Source: Microbacterium sp. MYb45 (GTDB lineage Bacteria > Actinomycetota > Actinomycetes > Actinomycetales > Microbacteriaceae). Taken from it: a stretch of 64,000 bases of DNA. The stretch is from positions 32,796-96,795 of the forward strand of contig NZ_PCPG01000015.1 of NCBI RefSeq assembly GCF_002979655.1, written 5' to 3'. Below the pieces are notes generated by a model. That model had not been told where the DNA came from. It saw only the letters and a list, made by a program, of their open reading frames with translations, and did not search any database. Below, in pieces: positions 34,068 to 43,107 of the stretch. The first letter of the stretch is position 1; each line of letters starts with the position of its first letter. The position numbers and the translations under genes were made by a program.

Positions 34068-36419
34068 CTACTGCTTGAGCATGGCGACCGCGAGCTTGTG
34101 CTCGTCGTCGATCAGGTGGGAGTGGTCGTCATCACCGAGGTCGATGCGCACCCACTCGATCGTGCCCGTGAATCCATTGCCGGTCGCGCCGTAGTCGGGC
34201 GACACCGGAGAGGCCAGGTCGCTGCCGACGTCGACCGTCTCGTCGAACGTGAACTGGAACGGGATCGTCTTCTCGACGCGACCCTCACCGATCTTCTCGT
34301 CGCCGGCGTAGAGGGTGACCGTGCCGCCCTTGGCGAGCCCGCCGCCGTCGTACGCGAAGTGGGCGCGCACCTCTTGTTCGCCGGTCGGGACCGGGGAGTC
34401 GGAGCGCACGATGTCGACATCGATGCCGAGCAGGTTGTACGCGAAGGCGAGATCGCCGTCCTTCGCATAGAACGACCAGCCGCCGTAGGCGCCGCCCTGG
34501 GCGATGAGCACGCCGTCGGCACCCGCATCCGGCACCGAGACCTGCGCCGTGACGGTCCACGACTTGTTTTTGATGTTGATCGTCGAGTTCTCGCTCATGC
34601 GCTTCATGCCCGGGTAGAACTTCTGCGAGTCACCGGTGATGAGCTGCGGGCGCCCGGCGATGTCGGGATTCATCCGCTCGGCGGACCGGATGTCGAGCGG
34701 GAGCACGTTGAAGCGGGCCGCCTGGATGAGGAACAGGCGCTGCAGGTGCGCCAGGCGCTCGGGCTCCGCGGCGGCGAGATCGTTCGACTGGGTCCAGTCC
34801 TCCTCGACGTTGTAGAGCTCCCAGACGTCGTCGTCGAGACCGTGGGACGAGCCGGCCCAGGGGTCTTTGTGCTTCGCCACCGCGGTCCACCCCTTGTGAT
34901 AGATCGCACGGTTGCCGAGCATCTCGAAGTACTGCGTCTCGTGCTGCTCCGCCGCATCGGCATCCGCGAAGGTGTAGTTCATCGGGGTGCCCTCGTAGGG
35001 GCGCTGGGTCACTCCGTTGACGGTGGTCGGCTCCGGGATGCCGGCTGCGGCGAGCACCGTCGGGGCGACATCGATCACGTGGCTGAACTGGTTGCGGATG
35101 CCGCCCTTCTCCACGCCGCCGTTCGGCCAGCTGACGATCGTGCCGTTGCGGGTGCCGCCCCAGTGGCTGGCGACCTGCTTCGTCCACTGATACGGAGTGT
35201 CCATGGCGTGCGCCCAGCCGACCGCGTAGTGGTTGTACGAGCTCGGCGTGCCGATGTCGTCGATGTGGTCTGCGACGTACTGCTCGGTCTCGATCTCGTT
35301 CATGTGATTGATCGTGAAGCCCTCGTTCGTGGTGCCGTGCATCGATCCCTCGGCGCTCGCGCCGTTGTCGCCGATGATCACGTAGACCAGCGTGTCGTCG
35401 AGGATGCCGAGCTCTTCGTACGCGTCGAGCAGGCGTCCGACATGGTGGTCGGCGTAGGCGAGGAACCCGGCGTAGACCTCCATCTGTCGAGCCAGGGCCG
35501 GCTTGATCAGGTCGCTCATCTCGTCCCAGGCGGGGATGCCGGGGCTGCGCTCGGTGAGCACCGCGTCGGGCGGGATGACGCCGAGTTCGAGTTGGCGGGC
35601 GAAAGTCTCCTTGCGGATCTCGTCCCAGCCCTGATCGAACTGGCCCTTGTACTTGTCGGCCCATTCGGCGGGCACGTGGTGCGGAGCGTGCGTGGCGCCG
35701 GGAGCGAAGTAGGTGAAGAACGGCACCTCGGGGGCGAGCGACTTCTGCTCCCGCACCCAGGCGATCGCCTTGTCGGTCATGTCGCCCATGAAGTGGTAGC
35801 CGTCCTCCGGCGTCCCCCAGGGTTCGATGGGGGTCGTGTTCTCGTAGATGGCCGGGTACCACTGGTTCGTCTCGCCGCCGAGGAAGCCGTAGAAGTACTC
35901 GAAGCCGTTGCCGGGCGTCGGCCAGCCGTCGAACGGTCCGATCGCGCTCGCCTGCCAGACCGGGACCTCGTGGCACTTGCCGAACTGCGAGGTGTTGTAG
36001 CCGTTGAGCTTGAGCGTCTCCGCCAGCGGCGCGCAGCTGTTGGGCCGCAGCGAGTTGTAGCCCGGCGCCGAAGTGGCGATCTCGGTGATGCCGCCCATCC
36101 CGACGGTGTGGTGGTTGCGGCCGCTGAGCAGGGCCGCCCGAGTCGGCGAGCACAGGGCGGTCGTGTGGAAGCGCGTGTACTTCAGGCCCGCGGCCGCGAC
36201 GCGCTCGAAGTTCGGCGTGTGCACGGGGCCGCCGAACGCGCTGGACGCGCCGAAGCCGGTGTCGTCGATGAGCACGACGAGGACGTTCGGCGCTCCCTCG
36301 GGCGGGCGCACCGGCGTGATGGGCGGGAATGAGGTGTCCGGATCGGTCGCGTCGTAGGTGACCGTGCCGGTGTAGGCGAGGTCGGGGATCGGAAGGCTGG
36401 AACGCTGCAGATCGGGCAT
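34068..36419 (-). CDS. Arylsulfatase family enzyme
   Basis: 783 residues. The sulfatase fold is shown by LIDDTGFGASSAFGG (metal-binding Asp52-Asp53) and the formylglycine signature CSPTR with Cys90, which must be oxidised to formylglycine by a maturase not seen in this window. IGDNGASAEGS supplies further metal ligands. The C-terminal ~180 residues (after the GDSQKFYPGMKRM region) resemble the extra beta-sandwich of large arylsulfatases. No signal peptide is evident, so it may be cytoplasmic. It would release sulfate from aryl or alkyl sulfate esters. The ATG at 36419 has TAGGAG five bases upstream. Confidence 0.9.
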   Translation of the reverse strand: MPDLQRSSLPIPDLAYTGTVTYDATDPDTSFPPITPVRPPEGAPNVLVVLIDDTGFGASSAFGGPVHTPNFERVAAAGLKYTRFHTTALCSPTRAALLSGRNHHTVGMGGITEIATSAPGYNSLRPNSCAPLAETLKLNGYNTSQFGKCHEVPVWQASAIGPFDGWPTPGNGFEYFYGFLGGETNQWYPAIYENTTPIEPWGTPEDGYHFMGDMTDKAIAWVREQKSLAPEVPFFTYFAPGATHAPHHVPAEWADKYKGQFDQGWDEIRKETFARQLELGVIPPDAVLTERSPGIPAWDEMSDLIKPALARQMEVYAGFLAYADHHVGRLLDAYEELGILDDTLVYVIIGDNGASAEGSMHGTTNEGFTINHMNEIETEQYVADHIDDIGTPSSYNHYAVGWAHAMDTPYQWTKQVASHWGGTRNGTIVSWPNGGVEKGGIRNQFSHVIDVAPTVLAAAGIPEPTTVNGVTQRPYEGTPMNYTFADADAAEQHETQYFEMLGNRAIYHKGWTAVAKHKDPWAGSSHGLDDDVWELYNVEEDWTQSNDLAAAEPERLAHLQRLFLIQAARFNVLPLDIRSAERMNPDIAGRPQLITGDSQKFYPGMKRMSENSTINIKNKSWTVTAQVSVPDAGADGVLIAQGGAYGGWSFYAKDGDLAFAYNLLGIDVDIVRSDSPVPTGEQEVRAHFAYDGGGLAKGGTVTLYAGDEKIGEGRVEKTIPFQFTFDETVDVGSDLASPVSPDYGATGNGFTGTIEWVRIDLGDDDHSHLIDDEHKLAVAMLKQ

Positions 36420-36541
36420 GACACTCCTACGGCTCTCGGCGACAGGGCACACGTCGCCTCTTGCCGCACAGCCTAAGGACGGTAGCGAGGAGCCCGGCGG
36501 CCGGCTCACCCGGCGCGGGTGATGGTGCCAGGCGCATCCCG

Positions 36542-36547
36542 CATAAT
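36542..36547 (+). promoter_or_regulatory. -10 box CATAAT (leaderless)
   Basis: CATAAT, one base from TATAAT, is followed by seven bases and GTG 36555. This is one of the clearest leaderless starts in the window. Confidence 0.55.
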
Positions 36548-36554
36548 CGAGGGT

Positions 36555-36911
36555 GTGACTGCGACAGCAACCCTTCCTTCCCTCGACGGCCGCCGCTTCC
36601 GGATGGTCTCGTCCACGACCTCTGCAGTCGACCCCGAATCGCCGAGCATCTTCGAGTACTTCGAACGTGACGGCGCGATCTGGGGTGGATACGAGGGCGA
36701 CACGGTCACGTTCGGCAAGTTCGTCGGCACGCGCACCGGCGACACGATCTGGGTGTCTTTCGTGCACGTGCTCAAGGCCGACGGCACCGTGGTGACGGGG
36801 GACGGCGAGAGTGAGCTCGAGCTCACCGACGACGGCGGCATCCGCCTGGTCGAGCACTACGAGATGCACGGACTCCCGCAGCTCAGCGTGTGCGAGGAGA
36901 TCGCGGCCTGA
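36555..36911 (+). CDS. Small beta-rich protein of unknown function
   Basis: 118 residues from GTG 36555. The pattern SIFEYFERDGAIWGGYEGDTVTFGKFVGTRTGDTIWVSFVHVLKADGTVVTGDGESELEL...IRLVEHYEMHG is a repeated short-strand motif like the proteins databases sometimes label n-acetylglutamate synthase. That label is doubtful, since there is no GNAT fold here. It is probably a small cytoplasmic beta-barrel. It is divergent from the sulfatase (135 bp between starts) and convergent with the Lrp gene. Confidence 0.65.
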   Translation: MTATATLPSLDGRRFRMVSSTTSAVDPESPSIFEYFERDGAIWGGYEGDTVTFGKFVGTRTGDTIWVSFVHVLKADGTVVTGDGESELELTDDGGIRLVEHYEMHGLPQLSVCEEIAA

Positions 36912-36939
36912 CGCCGCAGCGGGTCGCGGGTCGCGGGGC

Positions 36940-37527
36940 TCAGCGCGGGGGCAGCGCGTCCCGTCCGGCGGTGGCCGGCGTCCAGCGCGTCATCCCGAGC
37001 GGGATCTCGGTGCTGCGCTCGGGCAGATCGGCCGGCAGCAGGTAGGGCCGGCGGATCACCTCGTCGAGCACGACCACGCTGACCACGGTCCGCACCTCCG
37101 GCAGTTGCGCGATGACCCCGGTGGAGAACTCGTGCACACCGCTCACATCGACAGCGCGGATCAGTAGCATCGCGTCGTGCTCTCCGGTGGTGATGGCGCA
37201 CCACTCGACATCGGGCATCTCGAGCACGCGCTCGCGGAACGACGCCCAGGCCTGCGGCATCACCGTGACGAACACGAGTGCGCCGATCGAGAGTCCGGCC
37301 TTGGCCTGATCGACCCGGGCGCTGAAGCCCGTGATGACGCCGTCATGCACCAGCGACTCGACCCGTGTGTACGCACTCGCGCGGGAGATGCCTACCTTGT
37401 CGGCGAGAGCGGCGATCGAGACGCGACCGTTATCACGCAGCACATCGAGGATTCTGTATGCCGTCTCGTCCAATGGGGCGGCACTTCGTCCAGAATGCTT
37501 CGACTGATCCGCATCCTTGCTGGACAT
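36940..37527 (-). CDS. Lrp/AsnC-family transcriptional regulator
   Basis: 195 residues. The N-terminal HTH reads LDETAYRILDVLRDNGRVSIAALADKVGISRASAYTRVESL; the C-terminal RAM/AsnC ligand domain contains ITTGEHDAMLLIRAVD. GAGGAG precedes the ATG at 37527 by about four bases. It is divergent from a complete dipeptide ABC operon, and phased CTGGACA repeats lie between, so it probably senses an amino acid and controls peptide uptake. Confidence 0.87.
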   Translation of the reverse strand: MSSKDADQSKHSGRSAAPLDETAYRILDVLRDNGRVSIAALADKVGISRASAYTRVESLVHDGVITGFSARVDQAKAGLSIGALVFVTVMPQAWASFRERVLEMPDVEWCAITTGEHDAMLLIRAVDVSGVHEFSTGVIAQLPEVRTVVSVVVLDEVIRRPYLLPADLPERSTEIPLGMTRWTPATAGRDALPPR

Positions 37528-37605
37528 ATTGCTCCTCACGACCGACGTTCTGGACAGAGCGTGCGGGGACCACGCCCACTCGCTGGACACATCGTCGCAT
37601 ATGAT
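37518..37605. promoter_or_regulatory. Phased CTGGACA repeats and promoter of the peptide ABC operon
   Basis: CTGGACA occurs at 37520, 37550 and 37583 (spacings 30 and 33, about three helical turns each); two copies extend to GCTGGACAYATYG. A good -10, TATGAT (37600-37605), sits inside a TCGCAT-ATG-ATGCGA inverted repeat downstream. This suits an Lrp-type operator controlling the substrate-binding-protein gene and perhaps the regulator itself. Confidence 0.5.
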
Positions 37606-37677
37606 GCGAATCTGAACCCCGGTCGTCCACATCGGTGGCGACTCACCCGAATGTACTCCTCGCCCCTGGAGGTCCTC

Positions 37678-39261
37678 ATGTCGTCACGCCGTATCACGCC
37701 GGTCATCGCGCTCGGAGCGGTCGCGATCTTCGCGCTCGCCGGATGCTCGGGAGGGAACTCGGCCGGCAACGGCGACTCCTCCGGCTCCGACTCGCTCGTC
37801 ATCGACACCGCGTTCTCGATCGAGACGGCCGACCCGGGGCACACCTACGACCCGACCGGCAACATGATCGCGAAGGCGCTGTACGAGACCCTCGTCGACT
37901 TCGAGGGGTCCGACGTCTCGACCCCGGTGCCCGGACTCGCCTCGTGGGAGCAGAACGACGAAGCGACCGAGTTCACGTTCACGCTCGAGGGTGACCGCGT
38001 CTTCTCCGACGGCTCGCCGATCGAGGCGAAGGACGTCGTCTTCTCGCTGCAGCGCATCCAGGGCATGGCCGACGCCAAGCCGAACTTCCTGCTCGGCGGC
38101 CTCACCATCACCGAGGTCGACGACAAGACGATCCAGATCACGTCCGAGACCCCGCTGCTGCAGCTGCCCGCGATCCTCGCGAACCCGGCGCTCGGCATCG
38201 TCAACTCCGACGTCGTGATCGAGAACGGCGGCACGATCGACGGCACCGACTCGGCGCAGAAGTTCCTCGACGGCGAGTCCGCGGGTTCCGGTCCCTTCGT
38301 CCTCGACACCCTCGACCTCAGCTCGCAGGTCGTGCTGACGAAGAGCGACGAGTACAACGGCGACGAGGAGGCGGCGTTCACGCGCGTCGTCGTCCGCAAC
38401 GTCTCCGAGAGCGCCACGCAGCTCGCGAACCTCAAGGGCGGCGACTCGATGGTCGCCATGGACCTCAACGGCGACCAGGTCGCCGGCCTCGGCGACGGCG
38501 TCACGGTCGACTCGGTCCCCTCCGGGCAGACCATCTTCCTCCTGCTGAACCAGTCCGAGGCCGTCGCCGGTGAGCTGGCGAACGTCAAGATGTCCGAGGC
38601 GATCCGCTACGCGCTCGACTACGACGCGCTGCTCGAACTGGCCGGCGCCGGCTCCGTGCAGGCGACCGGCGTCATCCCGCCCGGATTCGAAGGCGCCCTG
38701 GAGTCCGGCGTGGATCAGGACCTGGACAAGGCCGAGGCGGCACTCGCCGAGGCCGGTTACACGGGTCAGACCCTCCAGCTGAAGTTCCCGAACGACTACC
38801 CGGTCGGCGGCGTGGAGTTCACCCCGCTCGCCGAGCGCATCCAGGCGCAGCTCGAGGAAGCCGGCATCACGGTCGAGCTGGCCCCCGCGCCCTTCGCGAC
38901 CGAGCTCGACTCCTACGTCAACGGCACCGAGGGCTTCGGCCTGTGGTTCTGGGGTCCGGACTACGCGGACTCCGCGAACTTCCTGCCCTTCGCGCCCGGC
39001 CTGAAGGTCGGACTCCGTGCCGGTTGGGCTGCTGAGGCCAACCCCGAGATCGCCGGAATCGCCGCCGGTGCTGCCGCGGCGACCGACCCCGAGCAGCGCA
39101 CGGCCGCGTTCACCGAGTTCGCCGAGGCTATGCAGGCCGAGGGCCCGTTCGTCCCGCTGATCGTCCCGGGTCGCAACATCTCGTCGGCCGACAGCGTGAG
39201 CGGTGCGGTGTACAACTCCGTCTGGGAGATGGACATCGCCGAGATCACGCCCGCCGGCTGA
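37678..39261 (+). CDS. Peptide-type ABC substrate-binding lipoprotein (SBP family 5)
   Basis: 527 residues with lipobox LAGC (Cys23), then a Gly/Ser-rich linker and the SBP_bac_5 body (LYETLVDFEGSDVSTPVPGLASW, FTFTLEGDRVFSDGSPIEAKDVVFSL). The ATG at 37678 has GGAGG six bases upstream. It is the receptor of the five-gene importer that follows. It differs from the family 5 protein at 24921-26414, so the cell has two distinct peptide-type systems here. Confidence 0.89.
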   Translation: MSSRRITPVIALGAVAIFALAGCSGGNSAGNGDSSGSDSLVIDTAFSIETADPGHTYDPTGNMIAKALYETLVDFEGSDVSTPVPGLASWEQNDEATEFTFTLEGDRVFSDGSPIEAKDVVFSLQRIQGMADAKPNFLLGGLTITEVDDKTIQITSETPLLQLPAILANPALGIVNSDVVIENGGTIDGTDSAQKFLDGESAGSGPFVLDTLDLSSQVVLTKSDEYNGDEEAAFTRVVVRNVSESATQLANLKGGDSMVAMDLNGDQVAGLGDGVTVDSVPSGQTIFLLLNQSEAVAGELANVKMSEAIRYALDYDALLELAGAGSVQATGVIPPGFEGALESGVDQDLDKAEAALAEAGYTGQTLQLKFPNDYPVGGVEFTPLAERIQAQLEEAGITVELAPAPFATELDSYVNGTEGFGLWFWGPDYADSANFLPFAPGLKVGLRAGWAAEANPEIAGIAAGAAAATDPEQRTAAFTEFAEAMQAEGPFVPLIVPGRNISSADSVSGAVYNSVWEMDIAEITPAG

Positions 39262-39272
39262 ACGGAAATCCC

Positions 39273-40334
39273 ATGACGACAGTGGCGGTGCAGAGGCAGG
39301 CGCAGCGGCGCCGATCGCCTCTGGTCGGATACCTGCTGCGGCGGGCGGGCACCTCCCTGCTCCTGCTGGTGGGCGTGACGATCGTGACGTTCGCGCTCAC
39401 CAACCTGGTGCCGGGAGACCCGGTCTCGGCGGCGCTCGGTGAGGGCGCCTCGCAGAACCCGGCGACGCGCGAGGCGTTCATCAAGGCGAACGGACTCGAC
39501 CAGCCACTGTTCGTGCAGTACTTCATCTACATGGGGAACCTGCTGCGCGGGGACCTCGGCACGTCGCTGGTGACCGGACGCCCGGTCACCAGCGACCTCG
39601 CCACCGCGGTGCCCGCGACCATCGAGATCGCGATCGGCGCGATCATCGTCAGCCTCGCGGTCAGCATCGTGCTCGGCACCCTCGCCGCCTACCGTCGCGG
39701 CCTCGTCACCGACCAGGTCATCCGGGTCGTGACCCTGGTCGGGCTGAGCGTGCCGACCTTCTGGCTGGCGCTCGTCAGCTTCTACGTCTTCTTCCTCGAG
39801 CTGCGCATCGCGCCGGGATCCGGCCGCATCTCGCCGTCGATCACGCCGCCGCCGCGCGTGACGGGCCTCTACACGGTCGACTACCTTCTGAACGGCGACG
39901 CTGTCGGCTTCTTCGACGCCCTCGCGCACCTCGCGCTGCCGGTCATGGTGCTCTCGCTCGTGACGATCGGACTGCTCACCCGCTTCATCCGCACCTCGGT
40001 GCTCGAGGTCCTCGGCAGTGACTACGTGCGCGCCGCCCGGGCCAAGGGGCTCCCCGCCATGCGCGTGATCCTCGACTACGTGCTCCGCGGAGCCTCGCTG
40101 CCGATCCTCACCGTGGTGGGTGTCGCGTTCGGGGCACTGCTCTCGGGCACGGTGCTCGTCGAGTCGGTGTTCGCCTGGCCCGGCCTCGGCACCTACGCCT
40201 ACAACTCCGCCGCCAACCTCGACCTGCCCGGCATCATGGGCGTCGGTCTCGTGGTCGGCATGATCTACCTCCTCATCAACTTCATCGTCGACATCCTCTA
40301 CGGCGTGCTCGACCCGAGAGTGAGGATCGCATGA
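39273..40334 (+). CDS. Dipeptide ABC transporter permease (DppB type)
   Basis: 353 residues. The N terminus GYLLRRAGTSLLLLVGVTIVTFALTNLVPGDPV is the DppB hallmark; about six helices and the coupling loop (YVRAARAKGLPAMRVILDYVLR) follow. It starts 11 bases after the binding-protein stop and overlaps the next permease by four bases. Confidence 0.89.
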   Translation: MTTVAVQRQAQRRRSPLVGYLLRRAGTSLLLLVGVTIVTFALTNLVPGDPVSAALGEGASQNPATREAFIKANGLDQPLFVQYFIYMGNLLRGDLGTSLVTGRPVTSDLATAVPATIEIAIGAIIVSLAVSIVLGTLAAYRRGLVTDQVIRVVTLVGLSVPTFWLALVSFYVFFLELRIAPGSGRISPSITPPPRVTGLYTVDYLLNGDAVGFFDALAHLALPVMVLSLVTIGLLTRFIRTSVLEVLGSDYVRAARAKGLPAMRVILDYVLRGASLPILTVVGVAFGALLSGTVLVESVFAWPGLGTYAYNSAANLDLPGIMGVGLVVGMIYLLINFIVDILYGVLDPRVRIA

Positions 40335-41242
40335 GCCGCATCGCCGCCGCCACGCCCGCCGGCCGCTTCCGCTTCCGCTGGCCCCGCGCCTGGCGCACCC
40401 CGCTCGGCATCATCGGCACCGTCATCGCGGGCGCCTGGGTGATCGTGGCCTTCACCGCGCAGTGGTGGGTGCCGTATCCGCCGAACGCCCAGGTGCTGCC
40501 TCGCCTACAGGCGCCGGGCATCGACACGCTGCTGGGCACCGACGGCAACGGCCGCGACATCTTCTCGCGTCTGATGACGGGTGCGACCGTGAGCCTGCCG
40601 CTCGCGCTCATGCTCGTGATCGCCGCGATGATCATCGGCACCGTCATCGGTGCCGTCGCCGGATACTTCGGCGGCTGGGTCGATGAGACCCTGATGCGCA
40701 TCACCGACCTGTTCATGGCGTTCCCGACCGTGATCCTCGCGATGGTGGTCGCGGCCTCGCTCGGCCCGTCGCTGTTCAACGCGGTGATCGCGGCGATCGT
40801 GGTGTCGTGGCCCCAGTACTCCCGCGTCACCCGCAGCATCGTGCTGGGTCTGCGTGGACAGAACTACGTGATCGCCGGACGGCTGCTCGGGCACTCGCCG
40901 GCCCGCACCCTGTTCGTCGACATCCTCCCGAACATCGCCGGGCCCGTGCTGGTGCTCGCGACGCTCGACATCGGTGCGGCGATCCTGCTCCTCTCCGGAC
41001 TCTCCTTCCTCGGTCTCGGCGCACAGCCGCCGACCGCCGAGTGGGGCTCGATGATCTCGGGTGCGATGCAGAACTTCGACGCCTGGTGGCTCGGGGTGTT
41101 CCCCGGCCTCGCGATCCTGACCGTCGTGCTGGCGTTCAACTTCCTCGGAGACGCGATGCGCGATGTGCTCGACCCGACGGCCGAGATCACGCACGAGAAG
41201 GCCGCGGAGCACAAGGCATCGGCGACGGGGGTGGCGGCATGA
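40331..41242 (+). CDS. Dipeptide ABC transporter permease (DppC type)
   Basis: 303 residues with LLGTDGNGRDIFSRLMTGATVSL, the OppC/DppC signature, about six helices, and the coupling loop (YVIAGRLLGHSPARTLFVDILPN). Both ends overlap neighbouring genes by four bases (ATGA). Confidence 0.89.
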   Translation: MSRIAAATPAGRFRFRWPRAWRTPLGIIGTVIAGAWVIVAFTAQWWVPYPPNAQVLPRLQAPGIDTLLGTDGNGRDIFSRLMTGATVSLPLALMLVIAAMIIGTVIGAVAGYFGGWVDETLMRITDLFMAFPTVILAMVVAASLGPSLFNAVIAAIVVSWPQYSRVTRSIVLGLRGQNYVIAGRLLGHSPARTLFVDILPNIAGPVLVLATLDIGAAILLLSGLSFLGLGAQPPTAEWGSMISGAMQNFDAWWLGVFPGLAILTVVLAFNFLGDAMRDVLDPTAEITHEKAAEHKASATGVAA

Positions 41243-42060
41243 CCTCCGTGCAGGGATCCAGCGTGCTCAGCATCCGCGACCTGACCATCGACATCGGCCG
41301 TCCGCTCGTCAAGGGCGTCTCGCTCGAACTCGAGGCCGGTCGCATCCATGGCCTCGCCGGCGAATCCGGCTCGGGCAAGACCCTCACCTCGCTCGCCGTG
41401 CTGGGACTGCTGCCCCGGCAGGCGAAGACCGGAGGATCGATCCTCCTCGGCGGCGAGGAACTCGTCGGGCTCAAGCGCCGTTCCCTCAACCGGGTCCGCG
41501 GCAAGCGCATCGCGATGGTGTTCCAGGACCCGTCGGCGTCGCTGCACCCGCAGCTGCCGGTCGGCCGCCAGCTCACCGACCACATGCGCGTGCACCTCGG
41601 GCTCAAGGGTGCGGCGGCACGAGAACGGGCGATCGAACTGCTCGAGACCGTGCAGGTGCCGAACCCCGCCGAGGCCCTCAAGCGCTACCCGCACCAGTTC
41701 TCCGGCGGACAGCGCCAGCGCATCGCCATCGCGTGCGCCCTGGCCTGCGACCCCGAGGTGCTGCTGGCCGACGAGCCGACCACGGCCCTCGACGTCACGG
41801 TGCAGGCCGGCATCCTGAAGCTGCTGCGCGACCTCGCGGTGGAGCGGAACCTCGCCGTGCTGCTCGTGACGCACGACCTCGGTGTGATGAGCGCGATCGC
41901 CGACCGGGTGGCCGTCATGAAGGACGGACGGGTGGTCGAGCTCGCCGATCGCGAGACGCTGTTCCTCGACCCGCAGCACGACTACACGCGGATGCTGCTC
42001 GCGGCTCTGCCGGGTTCGCGCATCGATGAGGCACCGGAGCAGGAGGCCGCAGATGAGTGA
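41239..42060 (+). CDS. Dipeptide ABC transporter ATPase (DppD type)
   Basis: 273 residues. Walker A GESGSGKTL, signature FSGGQRQR, Walker B VLLADEPTTALD, H-loop VTHDLGV. The start overlaps the permease stop (ATGA at 41239-41242). It ends inside the start of the second ATPase (8-base overlap). Confidence 0.89.
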   Translation: MTSVQGSSVLSIRDLTIDIGRPLVKGVSLELEAGRIHGLAGESGSGKTLTSLAVLGLLPRQAKTGGSILLGGEELVGLKRRSLNRVRGKRIAMVFQDPSASLHPQLPVGRQLTDHMRVHLGLKGAAARERAIELLETVQVPNPAEALKRYPHQFSGGQRQRIAIACALACDPEVLLADEPTTALDVTVQAGILKLLRDLAVERNLAVLLVTHDLGVMSAIADRVAVMKDGRVVELADRETLFLDPQHDYTRMLLAALPGSRIDEAPEQEAADE

Positions 42061-42892
42061 GGTCCGAGTCCTCGACGCGCAGGACGTGGTCGTGCGCTAC
42101 CCCGGCAACCCGCCCGTGATCGCCGTGAACGGTGTGTCGATCAGCGTCGCCGCCGGGGAGACCGTCGCGCTCGTCGGTGAGTCCGGCAGCGGCAAGTCCA
42201 GCCTCGCCCGCGCCGTCGTCGGCATCGAGAAGACCGCCGGCGGAACGGTGCTCTTCCGCGATGAGCCCGTGGCACCGCTCGGCATCCGCCGTCGGCCCAC
42301 CGCGATGACCGGCATCCAGATGGTGTTCCAGGATCCGGCGACGTCGCTGAACCCCCGCCGCCGAGTGGGCGACCAGATCGCCGACGGCATCGCGACCGCC
42401 CGTGCGCGCGGCGCCGAGGGATCGACCGTGGACGAGTGGCTCGAGCGCGTCGGCCTGCCGACGACCGTGAGCACTCGCTTCCCGCACCAGTTCTCGGGTG
42501 GGCAGAAGCAGCGCATCGCGATCGCCAGGGCGCTGGCCGCGCGGCCATCGCTCCTCGTCGCCGATGAGCCGATCTCGGCACTCGACGCCTCGACGCAGAC
42601 GAGTGTGGCAGGCCTGATGCGTGACCTGGTCGCGGAGTCGGGAGCCGGGATGCTGTTCATCTCGCACGACCTCGCGGTGGTCCGCCGCATCGCCGACCGC
42701 ACGTTCGTGATGTTCGGCGGGCGCGTGCTCGAGTCGGGGCCGACGGACCAGCTCTGGGCGGCGCCGCAGCATCCGTACACGCAGGCTCTGCTGGCGGCGA
42801 TCCCGGAACCCGACGGTGCCGGCCGCATCCCCGCCGCGCCTTCGGTCGATGACCGCACGGTGTGGGCCGAGATTCCGCCGGTCATGTACTGA
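42053..42892 (+). CDS. Dipeptide ABC transporter ATPase (DppF type)
   Basis: 279 residues. Walker A GESGSGKSS, signature FSGGQKQR, Walker B LLVADEPISALD, H-loop ISHDLAV, and a short oligopeptide-transporter C-terminal extension (APQHPYTQALLAAIPEPD). It is the last gene of the operon. The bases around its stop (CATGTACTGA, 42883-42892) are repeated exactly 15 bases downstream. Confidence 0.88.
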   Translation: MSEVRVLDAQDVVVRYPGNPPVIAVNGVSISVAAGETVALVGESGSGKSSLARAVVGIEKTAGGTVLFRDEPVAPLGIRRRPTAMTGIQMVFQDPATSLNPRRRVGDQIADGIATARARGAEGSTVDEWLERVGLPTTVSTRFPHQFSGGQKQRIAIARALAARPSLLVADEPISALDASTQTSVAGLMRDLVAESGAGMLFISHDLAVVRRIADRTFVMFGGRVLESGPTDQLWAAPQHPYTQALLAAIPEPDGAGRIPAAPSVDDRTVWAEIPPVMY

Positions 42893-43040
42893 GCGGCCAT
42901 GTACTGAAACGCGTGACACGAAGGAGATCTCCCGACCTGAAGGACCGGATCGGGCACGAGCTCCTTCAAATCGCGCGATCTCCTTCACTCCGCGTGACCC
43001 GGAGTTCCGCGTGACCCGGATTTCCGCGTGACCCGGAGCC
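42883..43040. repeat. Repeat-rich intergenic segment with 3 x 17-bp tandem repeats
   Basis: CATGTACTGA is duplicated at 42883 and 42898. GAAGGAGATC and GATCTCCTTC are 10-bp inverted arms on either side of a further GAAGGA/TCCTTC pair. Three tandem copies of CCGCGTGACCCGGA plus three variable bases occupy 42990-43006, 43007-43023 and 43024-43040. No gene is present. Confidence 0.65.
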
Positions 43041-43061
43041 TCGCGGGGATCCCCGAACGCA

Positions 43062-43094
43062 CTGCGGGCCGAGGCGAATAGCCCCGGCCCGCAG
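43062..43094. terminator. Bidirectional hairpin terminator
   Basis: CTGCGGGCCG (43062-43071) and CGGCCCGCAG (43085-43094) form a perfect 10-bp stem with inner GGC/GCC pairing. It lies between the peptide ABC operon and the convergent lipoprotein gene. Confidence 0.65.
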
Positions 43095-43107
43095 CATCAG
43101 CTCCGCA

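Noticed and set aside
36555..36911. Annotation as N-acetylglutamate synthase
   Set aside because: The protein is only 118 residues, beta-rich and without GNAT motifs; the database label for similar proteins seems unreliable.
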